A stretch of DNA of 25,055 bases from Aplysia californica (lineage: Eukaryota > Mollusca > Gastropoda > Aplysiida > Aplysiidae). Made by a program: the position numbers and the translations under genes. The stretch spans positions 453,077 through 478,131 of the forward strand of contig NW_004797580.1 in NCBI RefSeq assembly GCF_000002075.1, read 5' to 3'. Shown one piece after another: positions 1 through 10,590 of the stretch. Within the stretch, counting starts at the first letter, position 1. Every line of letters begins with the position of its first letter. The notes beneath the pieces are model-generated. The model did not search any database. It was not told the origin of the DNA and was given only the letters and a program-made list of their open reading frames with translations.

Positions 1-3
<3 letters not shown>

Positions 4-58
<55 letters not shown>
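4..58. repeat. (TC)n microsatellite
   Basis: A pure TC dinucleotide run of about 27 units starts almost at the window edge, so it may extend further left. There is no interruption inside it. It is followed by ordinary AT-rich unique sequence. Confidence 0.98.
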
Positions 59-60
<2 letters not shown>

Positions 61-312
61 CGCTGTGTGTGTTTTGCCCCACCAATACTAGCAACAACTT
101 CTCTCCAGGACACCCCAGATGTATAATAGTAAATGTTTTAATTATTATCTCGCCAACGATATGCATGAGTCATAATTTGTAACTTTCTGAAAATTTACAC
201 GGATGTCCTGGCTGAGAGTCGTATTGACAGCTCATGTGTAAGAAAATATCTACAATGTAAATGTAACGGTCCTTCCTAGAAAGACCTCGACGAACGTCCA
301 AAGAAAGAATAT
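59..312. other. Non-coding spacer, nothing recognised
   Basis: This AT-rich stretch between the TC tract and the first TIR element has stops in all frames at short intervals. I see no RNA gene, promoter motif or repeat in it. Confidence 0.6.
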
Positions 313-746
313 GTATCACAGCATGGTGGAATCAGGCACTGTTCAATATTTGGGCAAATGGGATTATTTTTATAATTCCAAAGCTTGTTCATGTGGCTTC
401 CTTTTTTCTGATAAAATACCCATCTATGTTAAATAGAAATTGAAATATTTGCGATTGAAGTAGGATAGGGTTGCTTGTTTTCAGAGGAAGTAAAATTAGT
501 GAGCAAATGGCCACCAAAGTTTGGTAACTTCCATATCCTGTGAGTCCTTGGAAACTGAAAATGTACATTTTTTTATGCCTTCAACGTTTTTGAGTAAAAT
601 CCACACAGAAATGTGTTTTAAACTTAACATAAAAGGTGTCGAGCCAAAAGAAGAAACTTAGAAAAAAATTGCCCGTTGGACAAAAAATGCGGATTACTGT
701 GATTTCATTATTTTGACGAATGCCTCATTTCCCCACGATGCCTCAC
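313..746 (+). mobile_element. TIR element family A, copy 1 (MITE-like)
   Basis: This 434-bp unit matches the copies at 16511-16944 and 17220-17643. Its left end (GTATCACAGCATGGTGG, then AATCAGG) is a degraded form of the family terminus GTGAGGCAGCGTGGTGG. Its right end reads TTTTGACGAATGCCTC, then CCACGATGCCTCAC, the inverted terminus. Interior blocks shared with the other copies include AAGCTTGTTCA, TGTTTTCAGAGG, an 'ATGGCC(A/G)CCAAAG' block and AATCCACACAGAAATG. It has the same orientation as 17220-17643 and is inverted relative to 16511-16944. Length equals that of the best copy, which supports the boundaries. No transposase frame exists, so it is a non-autonomous DNA element. The superfamily is not resolved, and flanking bases do not give a clean target duplication here. 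Confidence 0.8.
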
Positions 747-1350
747 TCATCATTTAAATAGACATACTCGTCTGCCTCCATCATATTGGGCAGAGTGTTG
801 CGGTAGCGAAATGGGCCGTTGGCAACTTCCTATTATTCTTGAATTGTAGGAATTGAACGCTCAAATGTCATGATTTTATGTCTGGTTCGTTTTACTAACA
901 TCATTACCTCGTCCCTGAAACCAATTGACTTCGTTATGTACGACTGTGCAGGAGATGAAGCGTTTTTTGATGTGGAAAGGAGTTTGCGTCTCGTCTCTCC
1001 AGGCGTAAATCACACTGGGAACATGTTGTTGTTCCTTAATTTGAAAGTCAAAGGATGTCACAGCGCGACTTTTACCTTAAACGGGTCACATTGTTTGCAC
1101 TCTTTTTAAAAAAGTGTAAACATTGTTCAACACCGTTTCGATTAAGCGGAACGTGCATAACCGTGTATTCTGTTCCGATCAGACTTTTTCAGAATGTTTG
1201 CCAGTTTGGTTGAGCCCGATTTAATCTCCCACGTTCAAAAGCGTTTGCTTTTTCGGTCACTGGAGTCAAATCCAGTTATTCGATTCAGTTAAAAGAGGTG
1301 TGTGATGCACTCAATGTAACGCTTCTTGCACTTTTACTTAACGTGTTAAG
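747..1350. other. Non-coding spacer, nothing recognised
   Basis: This holds short overlapping open frames on both strands (about 870-1109 plus, 876-1061 minus) with no domain, no codon bias and no convincing splice sites. No repeat family was recognised. Confidence 0.5.
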
Positions 1351-1420
1351 CATCGATGTACAGTATATTCTTGATGAAAGGCTTGCATCGGTGTACAATA
1401 TATTCTGGATGAAAGGCTTT
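1351..1420. repeat. 35-bp tandem duplication (two units)
   Basis: Two adjacent 35-bp units start at 1351 and 1386. Both open with CATCG(A/G)TGTACA, continue with ATATTCT(T/G)GATGAAAGGCTT, and differ at only a few positions. The similarity of the two units points to a fairly recent local duplication. No function is implied. Confidence 0.85.
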
Positions 1421-1470
1421 GGAGACCATCATAATATTGTTACTGTCAATGAAAGGTCAATTTTTCTCAG

Positions 1471-1597
1471 TACGACTTCCCTGCGCACCGCCTGGCAAGT
1501 CCGTTTCTCCCAGGCAACCTGAAGATGCAGACCTGTTTCGTTGAACAAGTGGCCACGCTGCTTAAGCTGAATACAAAGTGTTCCGCTTTCCTCCCCG
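1471..1597 (+). other. Weak exon-like open segment
   Basis: An acceptor-like TTTTTCTCAG at 1461-1470 is followed by an open frame of about 50 codons with G/C-rich third positions and a protein-like composition, including a stretch reading QTCFVEQVATLLKLN. The frame runs into a 14-G homopolymer at 1597-1610 and stops at 1621-1623. No strong donor is present; CCT|GTATGA just past the G run is only fair. The opposite strand is also open across this stretch, which weakens the case. It could be an exon of an unseen gene, a pseudogene scrap, or chance. Confidence 0.2.
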
Positions 1598-1610
1598 GGG
1601 GGGGGGGGGG
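1597..1610. repeat. Poly-G homopolymer
   Basis: An uninterrupted run of 14 G follows CTCCCC. Homopolymer length is error-prone in draft assemblies, so reading frames crossing it should not be trusted. Confidence 0.95.
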
Positions 1611-1742
1611 CAAGCCTGTATGAACCGTTACCAAATTGGAAGAGCTAACGACCCCTGGGAATAGATGAGGGAATCCTAGAGTTCTGCGCAATTTTCATGG
1701 GATATTTATGTAGTTATCGATTTTCTGTGCATGTGCACTATA

Positions 1743-2021
1743 TCAAAGATTGTACAAAACAAGATAGTTCACTCAGCCAAAAACGTGTCCAGGGTTCAGA
1801 TGGCGCTGCAATCTTCGTTTTGAAGCTCTCTTTCGTTTCTCCAGAAGAAAAATAGGAATACCACAGCTTGTTAGTTTCACTTTCATTGTTTTTCACACAA
1901 GTAGGGTAACTCTGTACGCAAAGTCCGCTCTTTTTCGAAGAGGGCGCCACCGGATTTTGAGGACACTTTTTTAATTGGCTCAAAGAGAGGGGTGAACTAT
2001 CTTGTTTTGTATGATCTTTGA
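1743..2021. mobile_element. Fold-back TIR element B (MITE-like)
   Basis: A 279-bp unit is bounded by 30-bp inverted repeats at 1743-1772 and 1992-2021. The left arm begins TCAAAGATTGTACAAAAC and the right arm is its reverse complement with two mismatches. The inverted match continues inward with small gaps (blocks AGCCAA, GTGTCC, TGGCGC, TCTTCG), so nearly the whole element can fold into one hairpin. The only open frame inside (minus, 1738-1983) looks non-coding. A further TCAAAGATAG lies just right of the element, making the right boundary slightly ambiguous. No target duplication is clear. Family unassigned; no second copy was seen in this window. Confidence 0.75.
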
Positions 2022-3679
2022 CTCAATCAAAGATAGTCATGCCGAATACACTTTGGAACACTTCCTGATCTTATTGAGGTGTGTTCAGTTTCCAAATGCA
2101 TGACTTCCGAATCGCAATGCAGAATGATGAGTTTGGTAATGCATAAAGAAATAATGATGTGCATAACAATTCCTATTTATATGGCTTTTTTTGGTATCAC
2201 GGACTATTATTTACACGTTTCCTCTATCAAATTACGGATAAGAAAGTTCAAAAGGTGTAACTTTCTGATTTAACACTTGGCTCCCTGTTCGCCGAGAGAC
2301 TTTCTGCTTTTCATAATGGCATATTATTATAAGATAGTTAAGATGATTGTTTGGTCATAAATGCATGGAACCATATTTCAATGGCTTCCTAATTTTGCAA
2401 TAAATGCTTTTTTTAAGACTGCAACACTAAATAGCTTCACAGTTTTGTCTCTCTGAATTAGGAAAGTTGGATTCGATATGCTTTACAACCTCAAGGACAA
2501 AATGGAAGACGGGGACGGGGAGGGGTGAGGAAGAAGAAGAAGATTTTATACCACCTAGTACCTGAAATACACTAAGAATGCTCAATAATGCTTTTGCAGA
2601 ATTAAAGCGACAAGACATTGTTTTAGAAATATAACATTTGGCTGACATGTGTGTTAGAACAGTCATGTTATTGGCTTTTTAGATCTAAAGATAAGCAATA
2701 CGATGATAATATGTAAAACTCGCTGGGCCCCCTGTCGATTAAAGGAATGATCGGTGAATTAACATCAACTGATAGTCATTGGCCTACTATACTTACACTC
2801 TAATGGAATGGAGCAATAAATCTTGAGAGAAAAGTGATACATGTGTTTCCAAGTTGCCAAATATATAATAGATGTATAGATTGATTCCCTATTCCGCTTT
2901 CGTGGTTGTACACTCCAGAGTTTCAAAGATGTGGAACATAGAGTTGTGTAAATCTATGGTGTGGAACTAGTGCGCACAGCTAGTGAACGGAAACCTCACT
3001 TGTTTACAATGGCGTCTAAGAAGACGGCTTTCCCCGAAATTAGATCTAAACGAAACTAATGAAAAACTGAAAATTAAACTACAATGACTTCAGACTCCTC
3101 AATAAAATGGGTGCACCCTTTGAATGATTCTAGACCACTGGTCATTTTTTCAAGTTCGAAAATTAAGTGGTTCTTAAGTGTTAGCCGGCCAAAGTGTGAA
3201 CTTTAACAAATATAATATTATGTATAGATACCATCATATAATGCGGAAGTTAGGACACCCAAGATTCTACAGGGGCAGTAAAAATTGTTTTCCAACACAA
3301 ATATAACTTCATCACGGAAGATTTCAACACTTTTCATGTTATTGACTTTCCATAAGTTCACAATTTATTTATGGTTTTTGCGTTTATCTCCCGAAGCAGA
3401 GCAATAACACTTTAACGGTATAATACGTCGTTTTCTGTGTGTCTGTTTGAGGTGGCCTCCACGCTTGGGCCATGAGCCACAGCTCCATCCAAAACAAACA
3501 GAGATTCCGTGACGCGGCCCGTAGCAAATGGATCAAAGATAATTAATGACTTAATGTTCGTTTGCACAATGGGAATTGCCAAACTGAAGAAGGAAAAATT
3601 ATTTATTGAGAGAAAGAGTAGGGGAATGATAATAGAGAGGAAAAGGGGTTCGGGGAGGGGGAGTTGGGGAGGTAGGGTA
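2022..3679. other. Long AT-rich spacer, nothing recognised
   Basis: About 1.65 kb of AT-rich sequence has only short spurious frames (for example 2079-2273 plus and 2427-2666 minus). A short purine run near 2515-2545 is the only low-complexity feature. I see no gene, RNA or mobile element. Confidence 0.55.
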
Positions 3680-4190
<511 letters not shown>

Positions 4191-4896
4191 TTGTTTATAG
4201 ATCCCCCCCCCCCTCTCCTTTGCTCCGTTTTGCTTACACAATACACTAAAAGGGAAAATATCACTCAGCGAGGGATTACAATGTTGGAATAAATCGCATT
4301 GCACAATCTTACAAGCCTCTCCAAATCACTTCATGAATATGCGTGTGATGGCGCCATGCAAAACCTCTGTCCGGAACTCTCCCGCTTTGCCGTCTAACCT
4401 CATTACGGATAACGAATACCTTCCGGTGCAAATGGGCAACTGGCGTGAACAAGTCTGTTTCGTCTTGAAAGAAATCAGTAATCTCCATTCCCCTTTGGCG
4501 CCTGCCTCACTGGGATCTGACTGTATTTCTCGCTTCGCTTCCTGTTTATATGAAGTAAATATGCCTCGTTTCAGCATATCACGCAATTGTGTGAGCTTTT
4601 TTTTAATTTCTGGAATGCAATAAATATTTTCTGGTAGAGATGTGGTATTAGGCTTCTTTGATAACGATTTTGGCTCGAGAATCAGCTAGTCGAGCATGGT
4701 CTCGTCGGCAGAGTTTAGGCGCCGCTGTTGGGAAATTGGAAAATGATGCTGACTGCTTAAACCGTTTTCCATTTTATCTTGTTTGCTCTAAAGAGGTTCA
4801 CTGACGTGTCACCCGGAATGCTGATAGCGTAGATGGTGAAATGATGTGACGGCTTTGTGGGCAATTCTGGTGTGAAGCCCCCAACAAAATAATGAT
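4191..4896. other. Non-coding spacer with a GC-richer patch
   Basis: The stretch at 4325-4620 is richer in GC than its surroundings and is open on both strands (96 codons plus at 4333-4623, 86 codons minus at 4326-4586). The minus frame can be extended to an AG at about 4610 after a weak pyrimidine tract and ends in a stop at about 4326, so a terminal exon is conceivable. No domain, codon bias or polyadenylation signal supports it. The remainder shows nothing. Confidence 0.35.
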
Positions 4897-5008
4897 TGTG
4901 GTGTCTGTAGTCTAGTAATTAGGCTACCAGACTCGCCGTTGTGTTTGGGATTCGGGGTATCGTGGCTCAGCTCGGTCCCACGTTGTGTCCTTGAAAAAGG
5001 CACTATAC
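4897..5008 (+). mobile_element. SINE-like unit, head only (tRNA-derived)
   Basis: About 110 bp matches the 5' part of the longer minus-strand units at 5163-5490 and 21184-21530. Shared blocks are GTCTAGTAATTAGGCTACC (A-box-like region of a tRNA), GACTCG, a degraded B-box region near GGGATTCGGGG, and ACGTTGTGTCCTTG followed by AAGGCACT. It then passes directly into an (AAT)n tail, so it is either a short SINE form or a copy joined to its tail after loss of the body. It lies tail to tail with the minus-strand copy. Confidence 0.7.
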
Positions 5009-5490
<482 letters not shown>

Positions 5491-5810
5491 ATGTTCCAGT
5501 TTGGGCGGGTCATATCAGAGATGGACGGTAAATTTTGAGGTGTTGCGCTCTTAGTGACCTTTCGGGGCTGCAAGAAGCTTTACACCAATGCAATATTATT
5601 TCAAGATAGCAATATTTATAACACAATTCGTTAGTGGGTCTATCTCTATTCATAAATAGCCTTATGGTGTTGATAAAGGAAATATATCACCCGAAAGAAA
5701 ACGAACGGGACTGGGTGTGGTGGGGGGGAGTGTAAAATTATTTCCAGGTAAACAATACTGAGTCATTGCGAAGTCAATAGTAAGATCGTTTTGTTTGAAG
5801 ACACACAGGG
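5491..5810. other. Non-coding spacer, nothing recognised
   Basis: AT-rich sequence with a short G run (5722-5730). No open frame, RNA or repeat of note. Confidence 0.55.
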
Positions 5811-5862
5811 CTTACTGTCAAGCAGGGATATGCGCTACACAAGTGCTATTTATTATTATTCG
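5811..5862 (+). mobile_element. SINE 3'-end fragment
   Basis: About 50 bp matches the last part of the same SINE body: TACTGTCAAGCAGGGATAT, then GCGCTACACAAGTGCTA, then TTATTATTATT. The equivalent in 8142-8318 is CTGTTGAGCGGGGATTTGC with CTATACAAATACTA and the same tail. The body and head are missing. Confidence 0.7.
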
Positions 5863-6013
5863 TTAGTAAATAACGAAAACAACAAAAATCTAACCTTCAT
5901 ATTCACTTTCTTATACGGAGAACAGATGAAATAGAAGGAGAGAAAAACAGCATCCACACAATTTACCACATTAGCAAGAACAATGTCAAAGCACTTGAAA
6001 AATAGAAACGGCG

Positions 6014-6220
6014 TACAGCAAAACGAAAATCCGGCTTTAACTCAAGAGGAAGACCAAGAAAGACCTGGCTGGATGTGGTTAAAAAAGGTCCTAGAACAAC
6101 ATAACATATCTATCACAGACGTCACACTGACCTAGCACAGGACCGAAACTTGCTCCTCCCCTCGACATCCTAAGGATGCCAGAGGAAGGAAAAAGTAAAA
6201 GTAAAGTAAATACAGCAAAA
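6014..6220 (+). mobile_element. 5'-truncated LINE (non-LTR) 3' end with target duplication
   Basis: The body 6024-6210 is flanked by perfect 10-bp direct repeats TACAGCAAAA (6014-6023 and 6211-6220). Its plus frame begins with SRGRPRKTWLDVVKK, the kind of peptide found at the extreme C-terminus of LINE reverse-transcriptase proteins, followed by a segment reading ITDV and a DLAQDRN block, although the frame is no longer intact. The 3' end carries a small hairpin (CATCCT/AGGATG) and a tail of AAAAGT/AAAGT units. It is nearly the same sequence as 13257-13405. The clade is not assigned; L2/CR1/RTE-type elements have tails of this style. Confidence 0.8.
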
Positions 6221-6463
6221 AGAATCAATAACCAAACTTACTCAATTATTGTTGCTTTGGCAGCAGCGATTCTCAAACTAGCAAGAGTAGCACATGCAGC
6301 AGAAAAATCTCGAAGAATGAAATAGGGTATTGGTCGGAACAATATTCAAACACCCAAGACTTACTATCTGCAGCTATTACAACAACAACTACAGCGACAA
6401 CAACAAAGCCAAACAACACATAGCTTACAGCGCGCAGTTTGGGGTTGTCGGTATTCGTAGTGT

Positions 6464-6468
<5 letters not shown>
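6221..6468. other. Non-coding spacer, nothing recognised
   Basis: AC-rich sequence with a short CAA-type stretch near 6378-6412. Nothing else is supported. Confidence 0.5.

Positions 6469-6512
<44 letters not shown>
6469..6512. repeat. (TC)n microsatellite
   Basis: TC units with a single interruption (TATC near 6501) end in CTCTCTTCCTC. Both strands are open across it only because of the repeat. Confidence 0.96.
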
Positions 6513-7774
6513 TCCTCTTGCATACTCATCATAATCTATTGGAGTCTGATTCCTTCTTTGGGAAGCTAATTCTATTATGTGTCTTATTCTTTCGCTCGGA
6601 AAACTGCAAGCGAGTTCCACTTATTTCTCCTTTTTACTTTTAAAAGTCTACAGTGCAGTGGAGAAACACGGATAGATTTGTGGGCTAGCTTGTCTCCTAA
6701 AAATAACTATATTTCACCGTTGGAGACATAAAACGTTCACAAATGTGACAATCATTGGGCTTGAGCATCGGTATTCGTAGGTTCTAAGCGTTTCCCTGTT
6801 CTCCCATCGATATTCCCCTGGGTTATAGGTTTACAAACAGATATAATGCACCTCTTTATGAGGATCAACAAGTCTCAAGATAAGATTACCAACACGTAAA
6901 TAATCGGTTGTTCTTTTCTATTCCCGTTCTTTCCTTTTTTTTCTCGTCTTAATGCTCTAACTTGTCCACGTTAGACAAGTCCGAAATGACATGCTTCTAT
7001 TTAGCAAGTTTTAAAAATCGTAAGAAACATTTGTTTCTGCTCTGAACCTTTCTCATAATAGGGCATTGAAAAATTCCAGATTATAACTTTTTCACTTCTA
7101 TTTTTCCTGCTGTGAATCTTCGTGTGTTGGATGGATATAGTAATATCTTCTTTTCTATTTCATTCTTTATAGGCTTTTTTTTTTTTTACTTCTTTGGTGT
7201 GCCTTCTTGCCGTTTTATTATCATTTTGTTCCTTTATTTCTGCTGTCTTGTTTGCCCCCACCCCCTCCCCTTTACCAAGAAAAAAGAGCAAAAAGCGGAC
7301 GTGTCTAACCCTTTTTGTTCTGTAGACAAGCCTCTTAGCATCAAATAAAACAACATCAGCGACACAAGAGAGAAACAAAATCAAGGACGTTGGAGCAAGT
7401 GATGTGTTCCAGAAAGCGTCAAAGGAGATCAGCCCGATTATCCTTGCTGTGTATCTGACTTTTGATCTAGAACGATAGCGCCTGAAAGAAATGTTTGGGG
7501 AATTTATTTGGTTTTATTGTTATTTTTTGTGGTTTATTTGTTTCTTTATGGGTTTTTTTTTTCCTTGGAGATGATTTTCAGACAAATTTTGAAAAGGAAA
7601 GGATCAAGAAAGCCGAAAAAGTTCAAAAAGTGGGACAACGAATAGGAAATATTCCTGCTCTCTCACGCAGCAATTGGCTTGTCCAGTCATTCAATCACTT
7701 TCTCACAAGCTCTTTCATTCAATATATCACTGCGGCGAGGCGAGAAAATTAATTGAAAACTAGTAATAGAAAGC
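6513..7774. other. Long spacer with T-rich patches
   Basis: About 1.26 kb has poly-T patches at 7170-7190 and 7550-7565. After the second patch, an AG at 7569-7570 leads into a short Lys/Glu-rich open stretch (about 7570-7650). This is acceptor-like but has no codon bias or donor, so I do not call an exon. The 13-mer TCGGTATTCGTAG occurs at about 6448 and again near 6769. Confidence 0.5.
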
Positions 7775-7846
7775 GAGAGAGAGAGAGAGAGAGAGGGGAG
7801 AGAGAGAGCGAGTAGAGGGAAAGATAGATAGAGAGACAGAGAGAGT
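7775..7846. repeat. Imperfect (GA)n tract
   Basis: GA units interrupted by GGGG, GCGAGTAG and GATA variants. The minus-strand SLSL frame is a translation of the tract. Confidence 0.95.
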
Positions 7847-8141
7847 ACATCTATTTGGAATAGGCACACTTCCTCGTTGTGGATGGAGAAGAGACAATAA
7901 TTATCAATAGACCGACATGAAGCCGACATGTAACCGACATGAAACGAAACCTAATTAAAACATTATTTTATGAGCTGGTGCGCTCCGGAGTTTAACCCCT
8001 GAACAACAAGGTCCTCTTTCGAACTGACCTAAAAGTTCGTGAAAACTGTAACATCTACAAAGACACAAATTAAATGGAATAATTTGCAATGTACTGCGTT
8101 ATTCGTTCTAGGCCCAATCCATGTTTCTTCTGTTTCCATTC
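7847..8141. other. Non-coding spacer
   Basis: The short phrase CCGACATG(A/T)A occurs three times within 7912-7942 as a small decayed tandem repeat. Otherwise nothing is recognised. Confidence 0.5.
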
Positions 8142-8318
8142 TGTATGTTAATGTTTTAGCGCCTATAAAATGGCTTCTTGCACTGTATGTTTCCTAGGAA
8201 CTTTAGTTTGTTTCAGAATGCTCACAGGTCTGCTGGGGTAATAGTTTAGATTGTGAATCGCATAGTTTGCTGTTGAGCGGGGATTTGCACTATACAAATA
8301 CTATTTATTATTATTTTA
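8142..8318 (+). mobile_element. SINE 3'-half fragment
   Basis: This plus-strand segment matches the second half of the minus-strand SINE at 21184-21530. Shared blocks are TGTATGTTAATGTTTTAG, GCCTATAAAATGGCT, TTGCACTGTATG, TTTGTTTCAGAATGCTC, GGTCTGCTGGGGTAATAG, TTTAGATTGTGAATCGCA and TGTTGAGCGGGGATTTGC, ending in TATTTATTATTATT. The tRNA-like head is absent, as expected of a truncated copy. Confidence 0.8.
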
Positions 8319-8850
8319 AATTTTTTTTAGCATTCTCCCAGACCGCAGGCCTGCTAAATTTTGGCGAACAACCAGTGCTCTTTTCATACGTCCTTTCTTC
8401 TAAACCCTTGGTTAATTTTTTTTTTCGAATTGCGTAGGTATTTTATTTTCTGCCCCTTGAGAGCAACATATAATTCCGCCAGTATCCAATCTTAGTTGGC
8501 AATCAACTTTCTTATCTTACCATATTCTAGTGATGCTTAAATTAGTAATCAAGAATCTCTCAGTGTTAAAGAACACCTTTGTTGTGGAAGCAATGCGTTG
8601 TCCAATGTCCTATCTAAATGGTATTACCTTTTATGAAAGAGCAGGCTGCCAATAATATTGCTGTGTTCGTAAGAGATTTTTGCAAACTTGATATCGATAC
8701 AGCATTTTCAAACTCACACCGAAGTATGCTCTCAAAGAATTGTTTCAACTATCCTCAAAAACTGTCTTCACATCTCTCATGTTGAAGGGGGACCCCGTAC
8801 CTAATACAAAGCTTTCGAAATGACCATTGTGCGTCAGTAGACCGCTGAAG
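8319..8850. other. Non-coding spacer, nothing recognised
   Basis: AT-rich sequence with poly-T patches near 8325 and 8416. No open frame or repeat of note. Confidence 0.55.
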
Positions 8851-8882
8851 AAGAAAAACAAAAACAAAAACAAAAACAAAAA
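8851..8882. repeat. (CAAAAA)n short tract
   Basis: About five CAAAAA hexamers in a row within an A-rich patch. Confidence 0.9.
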
Positions 8883-8960
8883 AGCAGAACAGGGTCACCC
8901 ATCCCTCTAACTACCCACTCTCCTCGCTGATTATCTCTTAGATGACTTTATCAGCCAGCC

Positions 8961-9340
8961 ACGCGAGTCTAAGCTCGCAAGGGCTGACAACCGATGGTAC
9001 TCGGGCGCAAACACTCCGCTCAAAATCAACAAGGAGCAATTTAACTTCCCATTATCTGCGGTCCTCGCTACTGCGCGGTTGTATACCGGACGGGGGACAG
9101 CTCTGTATCGATTCGGTCGTTTGCGACAATCGATCCGCCGTATTCTCGACATCGGTGGGAGATTTCTCTAGGGAGTCACGCTCTACGACGTTAGTGAAGC
9201 GAGCGATGGGCACTTCGAGGCTATTTAAACTCTTTTTTCCCCCCAAGCCTGATGTGAGAATTGGCTATTGTTTGTTTCGAGTGTTTCCGAAGTTTTAAGT
9301 TTTATGGAGGTAATGGAGAATAAACTCGATGCTCTTTGCT
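8961..9340 (+). promoter_or_regulatory. CpG-dense block with TATA-like box and AATAAA
   Basis: From 8961 to 9216 I count about 28 CpG dinucleotides in roughly 255 bp, more than base composition predicts and in contrast to the rest of the window. Directly after it comes TATTTAAA (9222-9229), and about 90 bp further AATAAA (9319-9324). The order CpG-rich upstream, TATA, short transcribed part, polyadenylation signal could be a host promoter, or the U3-R-U5 layout of a solitary LTR. I found no matching TG...CA ends or second copy. Open frames on both strands (8942-9298 plus, 8931-9152 minus) match no family I know. Confidence 0.35.
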
Positions 9341-9398
9341 GTTTGGAGAAAGCGTTAGTTATTATGCTTTTAACATCATAATTTTTATAACGTGTTAT

Positions 9399-9533
9399 TC
9401 TATCTATCTGTCTATTTATCAATTTATCCATTTATCTGTCTATCTATCTGTCTATCCACCTCTCTATTAATCTATCTATCTATACTTCTATCCATCTATC
9501 TATCTGTCCATCTATTTATCTATCTATCTATCC

Positions 9534-9575
<42 letters not shown>

Positions 9576-9657
9576 ATATCTATATATCTATCTATCTATC
9601 TATCTATCCATGCATCCATCTATCTATCTATCTATCTATCAATCTATCAGTCTGTTC

Positions 9658-9707
<50 letters not shown>

Positions 9708-9708
9708 A

Positions 9709-9740
<32 letters not shown>

Positions 9741-9767
9741 CATACATCCATCTATCTATCTATCTAC

Positions 9768-9822
<55 letters not shown>
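9399..9822. repeat. (TATC)n microsatellite, 424 bp
   Basis: The longest simple repeat in the window. The first 100 bp is degenerate (TATT, CTGT, CCAC variants); the rest is mostly pure TATC with islands of CCATGCATCCATC, TATATATC and CATACATCC that recur, indicating internal duplication of larger blocks. The open frames reading SIYL are artefacts. Confidence 0.97.
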
Positions 9823-10403
9823 ACTCAAGCCATATTTTACTTTCTGTGACTCTTACAAATAGTTTCGCTTTGTAATCGTATTGTTCAGAGGGTTTTTTAA
9901 AAGGTGTGTTTTTTCCGACGTGACCAAAGCAACCGTCTCTATTCGTCAAACGCTGGTAATTGCCTTGAACAATGTTCAGACGCATGATCCATATTTTAGA
10001 GTTTCATAGCCTGAAATGTTACTTCAGACGCAGAATCTTTAATCCTGTGGTAACAGCAAATTTTTAAATGCCTCGTGCTACTGTAGGCCCTGTTGTTGTT
10101 GGCATGGCAGTAGTAACAGTTGTACAGTGTCGAAAATTTTAAAAGATCATTAGCAGGGTTATAATTTATTTTATTTATGTATTTATTTATTTGCTCTATT
10201 TTCTTTTTAATTTATTTTTATCAGATTTAATTCTATTGGGGGAGGGGGGGGGGAGTTTAATTGTTAAGACCACACGCTTACATCAACACGCTTCAGATTT
10301 TCTGAGAGGCAGGATGCTTCGACCAGCCTGTCAGTTCCATCACGGTCAAGTTGGCTACAACATTCATGTAGATCAGTGAACAGTCAGTTTTTTTAGTTTT
10401 AGT
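9823..10403. other. Non-coding spacer with TTTA and poly-G patches
   Basis: A short TTTA tract (about 10167-10192) and a G-rich patch (about 10239-10254) are the only low-complexity features. The phrase GATCAGTGAACAGTC near 10369 is a weak match to the laddered repeat just downstream. Confidence 0.5.
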
Positions 10404-10455
10404 TTTAGTAGAGATTTTACGGAACTCGCAACTACATAAGGTCATATGAGCGCCA
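10404..10455 (+). repeat. Dispersed 52-bp block C, copy 1
   Basis: This closely matches 24879-24930 in the same orientation: TTTAGTAGAG(A/G)TTTTACGG, then CTCGCAACT, then TAAGGTCATATGAGCGCCA. Most positions are identical. It is probably a fragment of a longer dispersed repeat whose other parts are not shared by the two copies. Confidence 0.75.
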
Positions 10456-10590
10456 GTAGATTAGAGGTGTTACTAGAGAGTTACAAACATAAAAAAGGAG
10501 AAGGGGAGATAAGGACGATAGATGTTTGATAGGAAAGAAGAAGCAAACCACACCAGAGCACCCGCCAACCTCCCATCTCATTTTAAAAAA

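Noticed and set aside
4326-4623. Open frames on both strands in a GC-richer patch as a gene
   Set aside because: No domain, codon bias or paired splice signals, and both strands look equally open.
7495-7752. Exon after the T-rich tract at 7550
   Set aside because: The acceptor comes from a poly-T patch; the following Lys/Glu-rich stretch is short, without codon bias or donor.
9392-9849. Two long plus-strand frames rich in S, I, Y, L
   Set aside because: They are direct translations of (TATC)n, which has no stop in these frames.
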